A stretch of DNA of 64,000 bases. Origin: JASKKU01 sp964416905. Lineage in GTDB: Archaea; Nanobdellota; Nanobdellia; Woesearchaeales; JASKKU01. The DNA is taken from NCBI GenBank assembly GCA_964416905.1, contig CAYQFL010000002.1, positions 1 through 64,000 of the forward strand, written 5' to 3'. Positions 49,708-58,522 of this stretch are shown here, piece by piece. The notes beneath the pieces were generated by a model, which had not been told where the DNA came from, ran no database searches, and worked only from the letters and a program-made list of their open reading frames with translations. The first letter of the stretch is position 1. The number at the start of each line of letters is the position of its first letter. A program made the position numbers and the translations under genes.

Positions 49708-50169
49708 TTATTTTAAACCTATATCCTTTAAAACTTTTTTCATTTTCACGTTTTCTTTCTCATTAACAATTCTCTTTACATCATCAATAGTAGCAAACTT
49801 CACAGGGTTCCATAACTCTAAATACTTTTCGATTTTCTTGACTGAACTCTTATCCGCAGCATTTTTCAAGTTTTCGAGGATTCCAGAAATTGTTTCTTTT
49901 AATTCATTTATTTCTTTGGTTAAAAAATGCACCTGTTCACTTATCTTTGAGATCCTTTGGTTGGTTGTCCTCTCGAAGTTCACAAGGTTTTGTTCAAGCA
50001 GCTCAAATTTTCTGGATAATAATGTTTGTTTCTCTTCATTAAGTTTTAGCCTTCGGCTGATTGTTTCCAGGTTTTGTAATACTAATTGAAAATCAACGTT
50101 AGCGTTGTTTTTTGCAGGTTGAGTTTTGTTTTGAGGGTTATTTTCATTAAAGAGAGTAGGACTATTCAT
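49708..50169 (-). CDS. Coiled-coil protein, unknown
   Basis: This 153-residue protein is almost wholly helical with heptad spacing from about 25 to 115 (LETISRRLKLNEEKQTLLSR, QRISKISEQVHFLTKEINEL). Its N-terminus is Asn/Gln-rich and the C-terminus is basic (DVKRIVNEKENVKMKKVLKD). It probably forms an operon and a hetero-oligomer with the next coiled-coil gene. No family is recognised. Confidence 0.72.
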   Translation of the reverse strand: MNSPTLFNENNPQNKTQPAKNNANVDFQLVLQNLETISRRLKLNEEKQTLLSRKFELLEQNLVNFERTTNQRISKISEQVHFLTKEINELKETISGILENLKNAADKSSVKKIEKYLELWNPVKFATIDDVKRIVNEKENVKMKKVLKDIGLK

Positions 50170-50257
50170 AATTAAAAATCCGTTTTCTATTTTTATAAAA
50201 TTTTGCTTTTTTATTTTATTGAGGAACAGCTATTATTTTTACTCAAAAAATTTAAAA

Positions 50258-50494
50258 ATGAACCTTAAACTAACAAGAACAGGTGGTAATATCTTAGAGC
50301 ACATCTTAAGAGAGACTCCTGAAAAAATTTGCCCAAGATGCGGTTCTAAATCGGTATCAAAGGATTTCCTTTTTTATAACAAGCAGATAATCTACAAAGT
50401 TATAGAGTGTCAGGAATGCAATTTTAAATCTCATTTAACCTTGGATTACATCCCTTTTGTTAATGAGAAGATAAAAATCTTTAAGAAACTCTAA
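50258..50494 (+). CDS. Zinc-ribbon protein, unknown
   Basis: This 78-residue protein starts at ATG 50258 (MNLKLTRTGGNILEHILRET) and has one zinc ribbon: CPRCGSKSVSKDF and ECQECNFKSH about 30 residues later. The start is preferred because a T-rich/TATA-like stretch lies just upstream. It overlaps the convergent elp3 stop by four bases. The role is unknown; it could bind nucleic acid. Confidence 0.7.
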   Translation: MNLKLTRTGGNILEHILRETPEKICPRCGSKSVSKDFLFYNKQIIYKVIECQECNFKSHLTLDYIPFVNEKIKIFKKL

Positions 50495-52203
50495 CTAATA
50501 TGCTTCGCCATATAGTAAGACTGTTTTTTATAACCGTGTTTTCTGTAGTAAGCTCTTACACCTATGCCTGAGATTACTAAGATTTTTCTCATACCTCTTG
50601 CTTTTGCAATCTGCTCGGCTTTTTTTAACAACCTCGAACCCGTGCCTGAATGTTGAATGTTGCCTCTTAATCCTATTTTTTCGGAAGGCCCATAAACATG
50701 TAACTCTCTAATCAAAGCAGTTTTATCATCGATTTCTTTTATTAACGATTGAGATGGAAACCTTAATCTACAGAAGCCAAAGATGAATCTTCTTTGTTCA
50801 TCTTCTTCACTTATGAAAAACTCTTTACCTTTGGATGCATTGTACTCCTTAACAAAGATCTTTCTGTTTATTCCTTTTAAGTCTAGATTCTGCTGTTTTA
50901 AATTAAGTCCAATTTCTCTAAACCTGATCTCTTTGATAGGTTTATTCTTTAGTTCCTCATACAAAACCTGTCTTAAGTTAGTTAGATTAACTCCAGATTC
51001 AATAGTATGCGAAGGAATATCTCTCTGAATTCTCATAACCCTCACATATTCTGGAATTATTGGATAAACCTCTTTTAGAAGTTTGAGAGCATATTCATTA
51101 TTCGCCTCTTTAAATTTGCCGTTCTTCCACCACTGGTAAAGTTTTGTGCCTTTAACAACCAAACAAGGATATATCTTTAACATGTCTGGCCTAAAATCCT
51201 CGTTCTCAAATAACTCTTTAAAGATATTATAATCTCTTTTATAATTGCTGTTAGGCAACCCTATCATGATATGGTAATTTATTTTAAATCCCAGATCCTT
51301 TAGTATTCTTGTTGCAGCTATGCTATCTTCAACAGTATGACCTCTCTCAACTTTCTCAAGAACATCGTTATAAATTGTTTGAACACCAAGTTCTACTCTT
51401 GTTGCTCCTAGACTTAACATTCTTTTTGCATGTTCTAACCTTGCATAATCCGGCCTTGTTTCAATTGTTAAGCCAACACATTTAACTTTGCTTTTCTTAT
51501 CATTATATTCTTGCTCTAATTCTAAGTTTGCAAAACCTTTAAGTTTTGATAACCTCCTCTTTATTGTTTTCACTCTTTCTTCATCGTTCACTGAACCCGG
51601 TAATAAGAAAAATTCTCTAAATCTGTTTAGCTTAAATGAGTTCCCTTTAATAAAAAGCCTGGAAAAATCGTTCATTGCTTTGAACGCATAAGCCACAAAA
51701 TTCCTTTGATAATTAAAGTTCAGCGAAGGGAATGTTCCACCCATAATAATTAGTTCAATCTTGTTAAAATTGTGTCCCATGACAACATACTGCTCTAATC
51801 TGTTCATCACCTGAAGATAAGAATCATAATCATTTCTTTTAGCTCTCATGCTTGCAGGTTCTCTTCCAGTATAAGATTGCGGAACATCACCAAAAGCACT
51901 GTTGACACCACCAGGACAAAAAACACATCTTCCGTGAGGACAGGGGCTCGGTTTAGTCATTATTGCGCAAACAGAAACTCCAGACAAAGTCCTTGTTGGT
52001 TTTGTCAGAAGAATTTGGCTTAAAACATCAAACTCTTTTTTGTTAGCATATGATAGAATTTCAATATCTGTTGGAAACTTTTCTAATCCATACTTTCTTG
52101 CCAGCCTTAATTTGATACTATTGATCTTATCTTTATCTTTTGGCTTTTCTTTAAGGAGTATTTTAATAAATTCTCTAAATACCTTCTTCTTAGCCGCAAC
52201 CAT
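50491..52203 (-). CDS. elp3: Elp3 family tRNA U34 acetyltransferase (radical SAM + GNAT)
   Basis: This 570-residue enzyme starts wobble-uridine carboxymethylation of tRNA. The radical SAM cluster motif CPHGRCVFCPGG lies at about 93-104 and is followed by YTGREPASMRAKRN. SAM-domain strands such as CVGLTIETRPDYA and RVELGVQTIYNDVL are present. The C-terminal GNAT acetyltransferase domain ends with GTGSRLLKKAEQIAKARGMR and AYYRKHGYKK. Archaea lack Elp1/Elp2, so a single subunit is usual. It is transcribed alone after the HIT gene. Confidence 0.97.
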   Translation of the reverse strand: MVAAKKKVFREFIKILLKEKPKDKDKINSIKLRLARKYGLEKFPTDIEILSYANKKEFDVLSQILLTKPTRTLSGVSVCAIMTKPSPCPHGRCVFCPGGVNSAFGDVPQSYTGREPASMRAKRNDYDSYLQVMNRLEQYVVMGHNFNKIELIIMGGTFPSLNFNYQRNFVAYAFKAMNDFSRLFIKGNSFKLNRFREFFLLPGSVNDEERVKTIKRRLSKLKGFANLELEQEYNDKKSKVKCVGLTIETRPDYARLEHAKRMLSLGATRVELGVQTIYNDVLEKVERGHTVEDSIAATRILKDLGFKINYHIMIGLPNSNYKRDYNIFKELFENEDFRPDMLKIYPCLVVKGTKLYQWWKNGKFKEANNEYALKLLKEVYPIIPEYVRVMRIQRDIPSHTIESGVNLTNLRQVLYEELKNKPIKEIRFREIGLNLKQQNLDLKGINRKIFVKEYNASKGKEFFISEEDEQRRFIFGFCRLRFPSQSLIKEIDDKTALIRELHVYGPSEKIGLRGNIQHSGTGSRLLKKAEQIAKARGMRKILVISGIGVRAYYRKHGYKKQSYYMAKHIS

Positions 52204-52262
52204 TATTTTTTAGAAAACCATCGGAGTTTAAAAAAACTATTAAAAAAGAATTAAAAGAAAGT

Positions 52263-52721
52263 TTAGTCTTTAGCTGCGTTTTTTATTTGTTCAGCTATTT
52301 TTTCTAACTCTTTGAAATCCGCTTGTGGACCCATCTTAGATGTCAAAAATCCAGGATACTTATCAAACCAGACTCTTTCCTCATTAATGATCTCGTCAAA
52401 TTCTTTATCAACGCCGTGCATTGGATACAATTTTATATGCGCATGATTCACACCGGTGCCTTCAAAAATTAAGCCTACCCTGTTTACTCCAAGGGCTTTT
52501 TTAAGCAATTCTGAAACGTGTTTTGCAGCCAAGAACATCTTGCTATAAGTTTCATCATCCATTTTTAGTAGATCTGAATCATAATGTTCTTTTGTTAAAA
52601 TTAGAGTTTGCCCTTTACAATTTGGATTAATATCCAGTATTGCCATAAACAAATCGTCTTCCCAAATCTTAAAACTTGGAATCTCACCTTTAGTAATCTT
52701 ACAGAAGATACAATCAACCAT
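52263..52721 (-). CDS. HIT family nucleotide hydrolase/transferase with altered HIT motif
   Basis: The 152 residues carry the HIT start CIFCKITKGEIPSFKIWEDD and the strand ILDINPNCKGQTLILTKEHY. The triad region is NHAHIKLYPMHG at about 108-119: the first two His, including the nucleophile position, are kept, and the third is Lys. The C-terminal tail (DKYPGFLTSKMGPQAD) is typical of a particular archaeal/bacterial subgroup. It may hydrolyse dinucleoside polyphosphates or AMP derivatives. Confidence 0.9.
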   Translation of the reverse strand: MVDCIFCKITKGEIPSFKIWEDDLFMAILDINPNCKGQTLILTKEHYDSDLLKMDDETYSKMFLAAKHVSELLKKALGVNRVGLIFEGTGVNHAHIKLYPMHGVDKEFDEIINEERVWFDKYPGFLTSKMGPQADFKELEKIAEQIKNAAKD

Positions 52722-52771
52722 TTAGAACACCTCCTTAACTATATTAAAAAAAATAAAAACACAAAAATAGT

Positions 52772-53308
52772 TTATTCGTGTAATCTAGCAGATAAGACTG
52801 TTATCGATGATATTGATAATGCTATACCCACCAACTTTGCAAAAAAACCTATGATCGGATAAAATGCTATCAAAGCCATCACCATATTTATTGCGCTATA
52901 AGTTATTGTTCGGTTGTTTTCAACAAAAGAGATTATAAAGTTAACAAAAGTCAAAGGTAACACACAATAGTAACCCAAGATATCATAATTATAACCAAAT
53001 AGGCCAAAGAAGAATCCTGCAGCAACTATGAACTCTAGTAAGAACTGAAGCAGATTCATATAATTTAATCTTAATGGCTTTGGTCTTGGCAAAGGTTTCT
53101 CAACCTTAACAACTTTTTTAACGCTTTTTTTAGTCTTGCTTTTCTGTGCAGCTTTAGGTTTCTTTGCAACACTCTTTGTTCTGGCTTGGTTCTTTTTAGC
53201 TACTGGCTTTTTAGTCTTGGTTGCCTTTTGCACAGGTTTCTTTTTCTTTACATTATTCTTTTTAGAAGTATTAGCTTTGGTTTTTTTGTTTGATTTTTTC
53301 GCTGGCAT
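52772..53308 (-). CDS. Membrane protein with Lys-rich N-terminal tail, unknown
   Basis: The first 75 of 178 residues are an extreme Lys/Ala/Pro/Thr low-complexity tail of histone-H1-like composition (KKPVQKATKTKKPVAKKNQA). Four hydrophobic helices follow (LLQFLLEFIVAAGFFFGLFG, YCVLPLTFVNFIISFV, YSAINMVMALIAFYPIIGFF, VGIALSISSITVLSA). The tail could bind nucleic acid or membrane lipid at the cytoplasmic face. It is not recognised as any family. Confidence 0.7.
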   Translation of the reverse strand: MPAKKSNKKTKANTSKKNNVKKKKPVQKATKTKKPVAKKNQARTKSVAKKPKAAQKSKTKKSVKKVVKVEKPLPRPKPLRLNYMNLLQFLLEFIVAAGFFFGLFGYNYDILGYYCVLPLTFVNFIISFVENNRTITYSAINMVMALIAFYPIIGFFAKLVGIALSISSITVLSARLHE

Positions 53309-53368
53309 TTTAGCATTTTTACGCTTTACAATTATATAAATATTTTCTTTTCAACAAAGTGAAAGTCT

Positions 53369-53875
53369 TTATTTTTTAGAATGTTTGTTTAACTTTTGTT
53401 TTAATCTTAAAGGGAAAACTTCCATAAACACTATTATGAAAACACCAATGGTAATCATAACATCAGCAAGGTTAAAATATGGAATGGAAAATAAGCTTAT
53501 GAAGTCAAGCACTTTTCCATAAATCATTCTATCAATTAAATTTCCGATGGCGCCTGAAAGTATTAACAAAGTTGGGATTCTATATCTTTTGCCGTTTAAT
53601 ATTCTATTTAAATTAGCAAGAATAAGTATAATAACAATTACAGGAACTATTATCAAAACTATTTGGTTATTAGCTAAAATTCCGAAAGCCGCACCATAAT
53701 TCTCAATTGTTTTAATCGAAAAAACTGTAAAGCTTGCTATCTTAAATTCCATGAAAGGCTTTATTCTGAAAAAAATAATCTTTAGTAGTCTATCTGCTAG
53801 GATTAATAGAGATACCAACAAAAAGAAGAAATAGAACTCTTTTGTTTTTTTTGCTTTGCTAATACCTTCTCGCAT
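53369..53875 (-). CDS. lspA: Lipoprotein signal peptidase (signal peptidase II)
   Basis: This 168-residue four-helix aspartic protease cleaves lipoprotein signal peptides before a lipid-modified Cys. Conserved boxes are LLILADRLLKIIFF, IENYGAAFGIL, SGAIGNLIDRMIYGKVLDFI and YFNLADVMITIG, with the catalytic Asp pair in VLDF and LADV. LspA is uncommon in archaea. It overlaps the following coiled-coil gene by 17 bp. No secreted protein in this window shows a clear lipobox. Confidence 0.93.
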   Translation of the reverse strand: MREGISKAKKTKEFYFFFLLVSLLILADRLLKIIFFRIKPFMEFKIASFTVFSIKTIENYGAAFGILANNQIVLIIVPVIVIILILANLNRILNGKRYRIPTLLILSGAIGNLIDRMIYGKVLDFISLFSIPYFNLADVMITIGVFIIVFMEVFPLRLKQKLNKHSKK

Positions 53876-54257
53876 TTTGATTCTCTAAAACATAAAGTCG
53901 TTGGTTTATGTTTTCAAGCAACACCTTCAATGTTTCAATCTTTGAACTGATTACTTCGAGTTCTTTTTGGATTTGCATTAATTCGGGATTCTGAAATTTT
54001 TGTTGATTTAAGTTTCTCTGATTGAACTCGTTGAATGATTTGATGCTTTCAAAATTAGGATTGCTTTGCATAGCATTTTCATTAAACGTATTCTGTTGCA
54101 AACCGTTGTTCTCTTCTAATCCTAAGTTCATGTTGTCTAAGGAGCTGTTGTTTATAGAACTCTCTGTTAAATTATCTTTTTTGTCATGTTCTTGAAAGTC
54201 AAACTTCTCCAAGCTTTCTTTTTTTCTAGAATGAAATATTTTACCTAAGAAACTCAT
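53859..54257 (-). CDS. Asn/Gln-rich coiled-coil protein, unknown
   Basis: The 132 residues start with a basic segment (MSFLGKIFHSRKKE) and continue with an Asn/Gln-rich low-complexity middle (about 30-85). A short C-terminal coiled coil closes it (LEVISSKIETLKVLLENINQ). It overlaps both the upstream membrane gene (4 bp) and lspA. It resembles the coiled-coil proteins at 48924-50169 in style. No family is recognised. Confidence 0.7.
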   Translation of the reverse strand: MSFLGKIFHSRKKESLEKFDFQEHDKKDNLTESSINNSSLDNMNLGLEENNGLQQNTFNENAMQSNPNFESIKSFNEFNQRNLNQQKFQNPELMQIQKELEVISSKIETLKVLLENINQRLYVLENQNARRY

Positions 54258-54829
54258 ATTCTCACCAACTTTAGTATCTTTAAGCGGAATGAACTTGTGT
54301 TTTTAAGTGTTGGGCTATAGCTATTTATTTTGGCTTTTGGATACACTTTAATATCTCGCTTAAAATAAAGATATGTTAGTTTAATAAAACTTGTTTGATT
54401 AATAAAATCCATTATGGCTGAATAAATTTTTTCAGAATCCTCTTCTGAAACAAACTCTTTTAATTTTTCATATACTGTTTCGTTTTTCTTAAAAACTTCT
54501 TGGTCAATAACCAAAACTGTTGAGTTAAAGTTAAGCTCTTTAGGATCGAATTCTTCATCTAAAACTTCATTCAAAAAGGAAATTTTATTACTGGAGGATT
54601 GAAGAATGGTTAATGGTGTAGTTTTATTCATTAGCACTAACACTACATTTTCTGTGCCAAGCTCCCCAATCTGGTTTTGAATTAAAAATAGGCTTACGAC
54701 AGAGAAGATAACCATTGCACCTATGATAATTAGAGTTAACTTGACAACAAGCTTTATGACTTTATTTACAAGGTAAAGAAACAAAACTATTATCGCGATT
54801 ACAATAATTAGTTGGCTAATCGGACTCAT
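54254..54829 (-). CDS. Two-helix membrane protein with external domain, unknown
   Basis: About 191 residues start from ATG 54829 (MSPISQLIIVIAIIVLFLYL). Two adjacent membrane segments are followed by an extracytoplasmic region of about 140 residues with strands LGTENVVLVLMNKTTPL and KELNFNSTVLVIDQEVF. The longer reading to 54946 overlaps the upstream gene too far to be likely. It is part of the operon 55599 to 53369. Confidence 0.65.
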   Translation of the reverse strand: MSPISQLIIVIAIIVLFLYLVNKVIKLVVKLTLIIIGAMVIFSVVSLFLIQNQIGELGTENVVLVLMNKTTPLTILQSSSNKISFLNEVLDEEFDPKELNFNSTVLVIDQEVFKKNETVYEKLKEFVSEEDSEKIYSAIMDFINQTSFIKLTYLYFKRDIKVYPKAKINSYSPTLKNTSSFRLKILKLVRI

Positions 54830-54834
54830 TTTTA

Positions 54835-55599
54835 TCACATTTTGTGGGGTAAGACTGAAGGTATCCTGCTTTGGAACACCCTGAAAAATATGTATACTCC
54901 CAATATCAAGAAGAAAAGAAGGATTATGGCACTGAAACTCTGCCATTTTTTAAGATTGAATGCATAACTCAAAGCCCAGGTTTCTAATCCAATAATAAAA
55001 ATTATGGCAAAGATCGACCACAACAACATAGCTTGATATGTTGGAAAATAAAATGCCGGTACAAATAATAAAGAGGAATAGGCATTTATTATAATAATTT
55101 CTCGTGTTTTATCCTCTCCAGAAAAGAGAAAGAAAAACGCTTGCTGAATCCTGGCCACAATCTCATTTAGGACGAATAGGATGAACGGTAAAACGACAAC
55201 AGATAATGCAGCATAAGGCGAAACACCAATTTTTGATTCGCTCCAAAAAATCAGAGAAATTCCAAAACCGAGAGAAAACAAAACATAAACCACAAACAAT
55301 CGTTTTGTGCTGGTTTTAATATAAGCTTCTTTTAACGCTTTCTGATTAAACAAAATTAGCTTGAAAAAAAGAATGATCGTCTCCACAAGAATCAAGACAG
55401 GGTTTTTCCCGTGAGTTTTATCAATATCCTGCTGTGAATCCACAGCAATTTTTTTCTCAAATTCTTTTATACCTTCTTCAATATCATCTTGTAAACCGAA
55501 AGTGATATTCTTTTCGGTTTCTTTCTCTAGCTCGACTTTTTTGATAAAATCTTCTTTTTTCTTTAAGAAATCCTCATATTCGTCAAAGTTATCAACCAT
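54835..55599 (-). CDS. Yip1-like multi-pass membrane protein
   Basis: The first 80 of 254 residues are charged and helical (FLKKKEDFIKKVELEKETEK). Five hydrophobic segments follow in the Yip1-domain manner (LFVVYVLFSLGFGISLIF, SPYAALSVVVLPFILFVLNE, SSLLFVPAFYFPTYQAMLLW, IFAIIFIIGLETWALSYAF, FSAIILLFFLILGVYIFF). The Yip1 call is from layout, not from a firm motif. It is the first gene of the lspA operon. Confidence 0.6.
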   Translation of the reverse strand: MVDNFDEYEDFLKKKEDFIKKVELEKETEKNITFGLQDDIEEGIKEFEKKIAVDSQQDIDKTHGKNPVLILVETIILFFKLILFNQKALKEAYIKTSTKRLFVVYVLFSLGFGISLIFWSESKIGVSPYAALSVVVLPFILFVLNEIVARIQQAFFFLFSGEDKTREIIIINAYSSLLFVPAFYFPTYQAMLLWSIFAIIFIIGLETWALSYAFNLKKWQSFSAIILLFFLILGVYIFFRVFQSRIPSVLPHKM

Positions 55600-55677
55600 A
55601 CGCGTTTCTTTATCTTTAACATTTAAATCTTTTTTCGTTTATTTTTAAGTGAAACTTTTTAGCTACTAAGGTTAATC

Positions 55678-56910
55678 TTAACCTAAAAACCGGTTTAATC
55701 GACTTTGTGTCTTTATTTCTTTCAACAATTTGCTACTTTTTAGAATTCCATCCAGATTTGTTCTGAAGTATTTCATTGCATATTTCTTTGTGAAACTTAA
55801 TGCAAGGTCTAATGATGAAAAATGTATTGGTTTGTTTATCAATATCTTTCTTACAGTTTCTCTTACAACCCATACCCCTAAAGGCGCCCAGTAGTCTTTT
55901 GTGATGAATCTTATTAAAAGCACACTTGCCTGTTTCTTTTTCTCAGTTAAGTATTGCAACAAGGAATATCTGGCGGCATAGTATCCTCCAGCAGTTTCCT
56001 TCGCATATTCTTTCCTTCCAAAAGTGCTTTCATAATTTGTTGTGTATCTTAAAGGATATCTTTCTTTAGAGAAGTTTGATTCTAAAACTGGAATTTCGAA
56101 AAGTTCATACTTAAAGCTGCCTGGAATGAATATTGCTATAAAGTAATTTCCATAATCTCCTCCGACTAAGACCTCAGGCTCAGAAATTTCTTTCAGTTTT
56201 AAAATTTGTGAAATCATATTCTTGCCTGCGAGATCATCAACAGCAGTTATCGACCATCGCGTGGGAACGAATTTCGAATTCAATTTCCTGCCAAGAATAC
56301 CTGTTGAAAAAACTTTAGTAATGTAATAAACATCAAACCTTTTACTTAATTTATTCACTGCTTCCTGAGCACTAACTTCATCGTTGCTTAGCTTATCAAC
56401 GCTGCTTGGCACTCTAGGATTGCTAACAACTTTAACATTTTCTAATTGTGCGTTAGGACCAAATGGTGTTATTGTCTGATTGAAGTTTAAGTTGAATCTT
56501 GGCGTTTTGCTTAATTTTAATTCAGTATCCACAGGTTTTTTTGATAAAGATACTTCTTTGAAAGATTCTATGACTTTATTTCTTTTTCTTGCAGAACTTG
56601 CGCTAGTTTTAATATAAGAATTTACAAGCTCGACTCTTTTTTTAATCACTTTATCTATACTAACAGAATTATCGCTCCAATACCTTGGTTCGTCATGTTT
56701 GTTATACTTGTCAACAGACAAAACACCAACATTGATGTTTGGATAATTGTATCTACTCACAAAGACATTTGGGGCTTCTCCAAAGAATTCCTTTTTAGAA
56801 GTTGAAAACTTTTGCTGGAATCCTTTTTTATAGTAGATCTTTGCTTGAATTGGACAATATTTTCTGCCACAATATAACCGGCCTTTGCAGAACACGCAGT
56901 CTATATTCAT
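55678..56910 (-). CDS. nreA: Nre family DNA repair protein
   Basis: This 410-residue archaeal Nre protein interacts with PCNA and takes part in DNA damage repair in Haloferax. The N-terminus has a zinc-like pattern (CVFCKGRLYCGRKYC). The conserved core is EAPNVFVSRYNYPNINVGVL, GPNAQLENVKVVSNPRVP, RRWSI-like PTRWSITAVDDLAG and YWAPLGVWVVRETVRKIL. The last residues QSRLNRFLG form a PCNA-interacting box (QXXLXXFL). It overlaps the GT2 gene by four bases. Confidence 0.93.
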   Translation of the reverse strand: MNIDCVFCKGRLYCGRKYCPIQAKIYYKKGFQQKFSTSKKEFFGEAPNVFVSRYNYPNINVGVLSVDKYNKHDEPRYWSDNSVSIDKVIKKRVELVNSYIKTSASSARKRNKVIESFKEVSLSKKPVDTELKLSKTPRFNLNFNQTITPFGPNAQLENVKVVSNPRVPSSVDKLSNDEVSAQEAVNKLSKRFDVYYITKVFSTGILGRKLNSKFVPTRWSITAVDDLAGKNMISQILKLKEISEPEVLVGGDYGNYFIAIFIPGSFKYELFEIPVLESNFSKERYPLRYTTNYESTFGRKEYAKETAGGYYAARYSLLQYLTEKKKQASVLLIRFITKDYWAPLGVWVVRETVRKILINKPIHFSSLDLALSFTKKYAMKYFRTNLDGILKSSKLLKEIKTQSRLNRFLG

Positions 56911-57707
56911 GTTTTTATTTTGTAAGCGTTTTTCCTTTTTATTCTTTCCCTATAAAAGAGTCCAATGAGCTGAAGGAACATTCTGATAGAATGTTTGACA
57001 ATTTTAATCTGATTTTTCACATAATTGAATTCAACAGGTACCTCTTTCACAGGGATTCTTGCTTTTTTTAGATAGTATAAAAACTCTGTGTCCCACAAAA
57101 AACCTTTTTCTTTAGGCAAAGGAATGCGTTCAAAAACTTTCTTGTTGAAAATCTTGATTCCTGCCTGCACATCCGTGTTTTTTAATCCGAAGAACAATTT
57201 TACTAATGTTAGATATCCTTTGCTAACAATTTTCCTTTGCAAAGGTGCTTTACTTGTGTTTCTTAAATTTCTAGAGCCTATAACCACACTATACTTATTC
57301 AGGAACGGAAACGCCCTTTCAAGAAATTCTATGGGGTAGGCCATATCATCATCTAAAAACATTATCCACTCAAATTTTGAATGAACTATTCCTTTAGTTA
57401 TACCAACACCTTTACCTTTCTCTTTTGAGAGGACGTAATTAACCTTAGGGATTTCTTCTTCTAGTTCTTTAACAACCCTGAATGTGTTATCATAACTTTC
57501 TTGAGCAGAAAGGATTATTTCAAAATCCTTGATGAATTGTTTCTCGTTAACATAACTGTAAATTGTTGAAATCGTTTTTCTAATGAACTTTTCAGAATTA
57601 ATTGTTGGGACAACTATCGATAATGAGATTTGTTTGTTTTTATCCAGCGATTTTTGTAGCTCTTTAGTTTTTTCGTTTTTTAGTATTTTAGAAGAACTCA
57701 AACTCAT
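56907..57707 (-). CDS. Glycosyltransferase family 2 (dolichyl-phosphate glycosyltransferase-like)
   Basis: About 266 residues start from ATG 57707 (MSLSSSKILKNEK). The GT-A core is SLSIVVPTINSEKFIRKTIS at about 28-47 and the metal-binding DXD is FLDDDMAYP at about 116. LQRKIVSKGYLTLVKLFFGL and DVQAGIKIFNKKVF are typical of dolichyl-phosphate glucose/mannose synthases. It probably loads a lipid carrier for surface glycans. The gene overlaps parA by 20 bp. An upstream TTG start giving an LTGC sequence is not credible. Confidence 0.92.
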   Translation of the reverse strand: MSLSSSKILKNEKTKELQKSLDKNKQISLSIVVPTINSEKFIRKTISTIYSYVNEKQFIKDFEIILSAQESYDNTFRVVKELEEEIPKVNYVLSKEKGKGVGITKGIVHSKFEWIMFLDDDMAYPIEFLERAFPFLNKYSVVIGSRNLRNTSKAPLQRKIVSKGYLTLVKLFFGLKNTDVQAGIKIFNKKVFERIPLPKEKGFLWDTEFLYYLKKARIPVKEVPVEFNYVKNQIKIVKHSIRMFLQLIGLFYRERIKRKNAYKIKT

Positions 57708-58440
57708 TTGAAAGCAACCTGTTAGCAATCTTCATATAATCTGAGGTGGCTCTAGCATTTTTGTCTAAATCAAAAATGCTTTTTCCCTTTTTAGCCATGT
57801 CTTTAACAATAGCATTAACTCTGATAGGGTTTAAGATTACGCCATTAAAACCTTTTTTTATCTCTTCTAAACTCTCTTTAGATATCTTACTTCTTTGGTC
57901 GTACATTGTTGGGATTATTGCACTGATAACTACAGCATGATTGAATAATGAATTTATTTCATCTATTAACTTAACTACTTTTCTTAGACCAACCAATCCA
58001 AGATAATCTGTAGAGACGGGCACAAACGCTTCATTAACATAAAGCAGAGCATTGTAGTTTAGAAGAGTATTTGAGGGAGGACAATCAATCAAAACAAAAT
58101 CATAATTAAATATCGGCTCAAATTTCCTTTTCAATATTGTCTCTCTTCCAGGCAAGCCAGCCATTATTAATTCAGCTTTGTCTAAATTCTTTGAAGGTAT
58201 CACGTCAAGGTTTTCATTGTAGTTAACAATACACTCAGAGATGTGAGTCTCTTCATCAACAAGAAGGTCATACATTGTTTTGCTATTGCTTACGCACAAC
58301 GTTAAGGTAAGATTTGCCTGAGGGTCTAAATCAACCAAAAGAACTCGCTTCCCTTTCTTTGCGAACGCAAAAGCAAGGTTCACAGTAGTAGTCGTCTTTC
58401 CAACACCACCTTTCAGATTGACTACTGCAACTTTCCTCAT
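57688..58440 (-). CDS. parA: ParA/Soj-like ATPase
   Basis: This 250-residue Walker-type ATPase of the ParA/MinD group has deviant Walker A KGGVGKTTT (about 9-17), switch I DLDPQANLT and switch II FVLIDCPPS. The C-terminus is like Soj (TMYDQRSKISKESLEEIKKG). It likely moves chromosome or other cargo by ATP-driven DNA binding. No ParB/SegB is recognisable next to it. The next upstream gene on the same strand is a small basic protein of unknown fold, 80 bp away. Confidence 0.93.
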   Translation of the reverse strand: MRKVAVVNLKGGVGKTTTTVNLAFAFAKKGKRVLLVDLDPQANLTLTLCVSNSKTMYDLLVDEETHISECIVNYNENLDVIPSKNLDKAELIMAGLPGRETILKRKFEPIFNYDFVLIDCPPSNTLLNYNALLYVNEAFVPVSTDYLGLVGLRKVVKLIDEINSLFNHAVVISAIIPTMYDQRSKISKESLEEIKKGFNGVILNPIRVNAIVKDMAKKGKSIFDLDKNARATSDYMKIANRLLSNEFEFF

Positions 58441-58522
58441 TGTAGAGTGAGTAAGAATTACAGCCTATATAAAAGTTTTTCTTAAAAAATAAAGAAAAAT
58501 AAAGAGAAATTTTCAGGGCAAC

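Noticed and set aside
48924..50169. Bacteriophage tail-fibre-like genes
   Set aside because: Coiled coils and Gln/Asn-rich stretches alone are not evidence; no other viral genes are present.
57705..57728. Lipobox-like LTGC at the upstream start of the GT2 protein
   Set aside because: It needs a TTG start inside parA; the ATG at 57707 fits the family, and the enzyme core is cytosolic.
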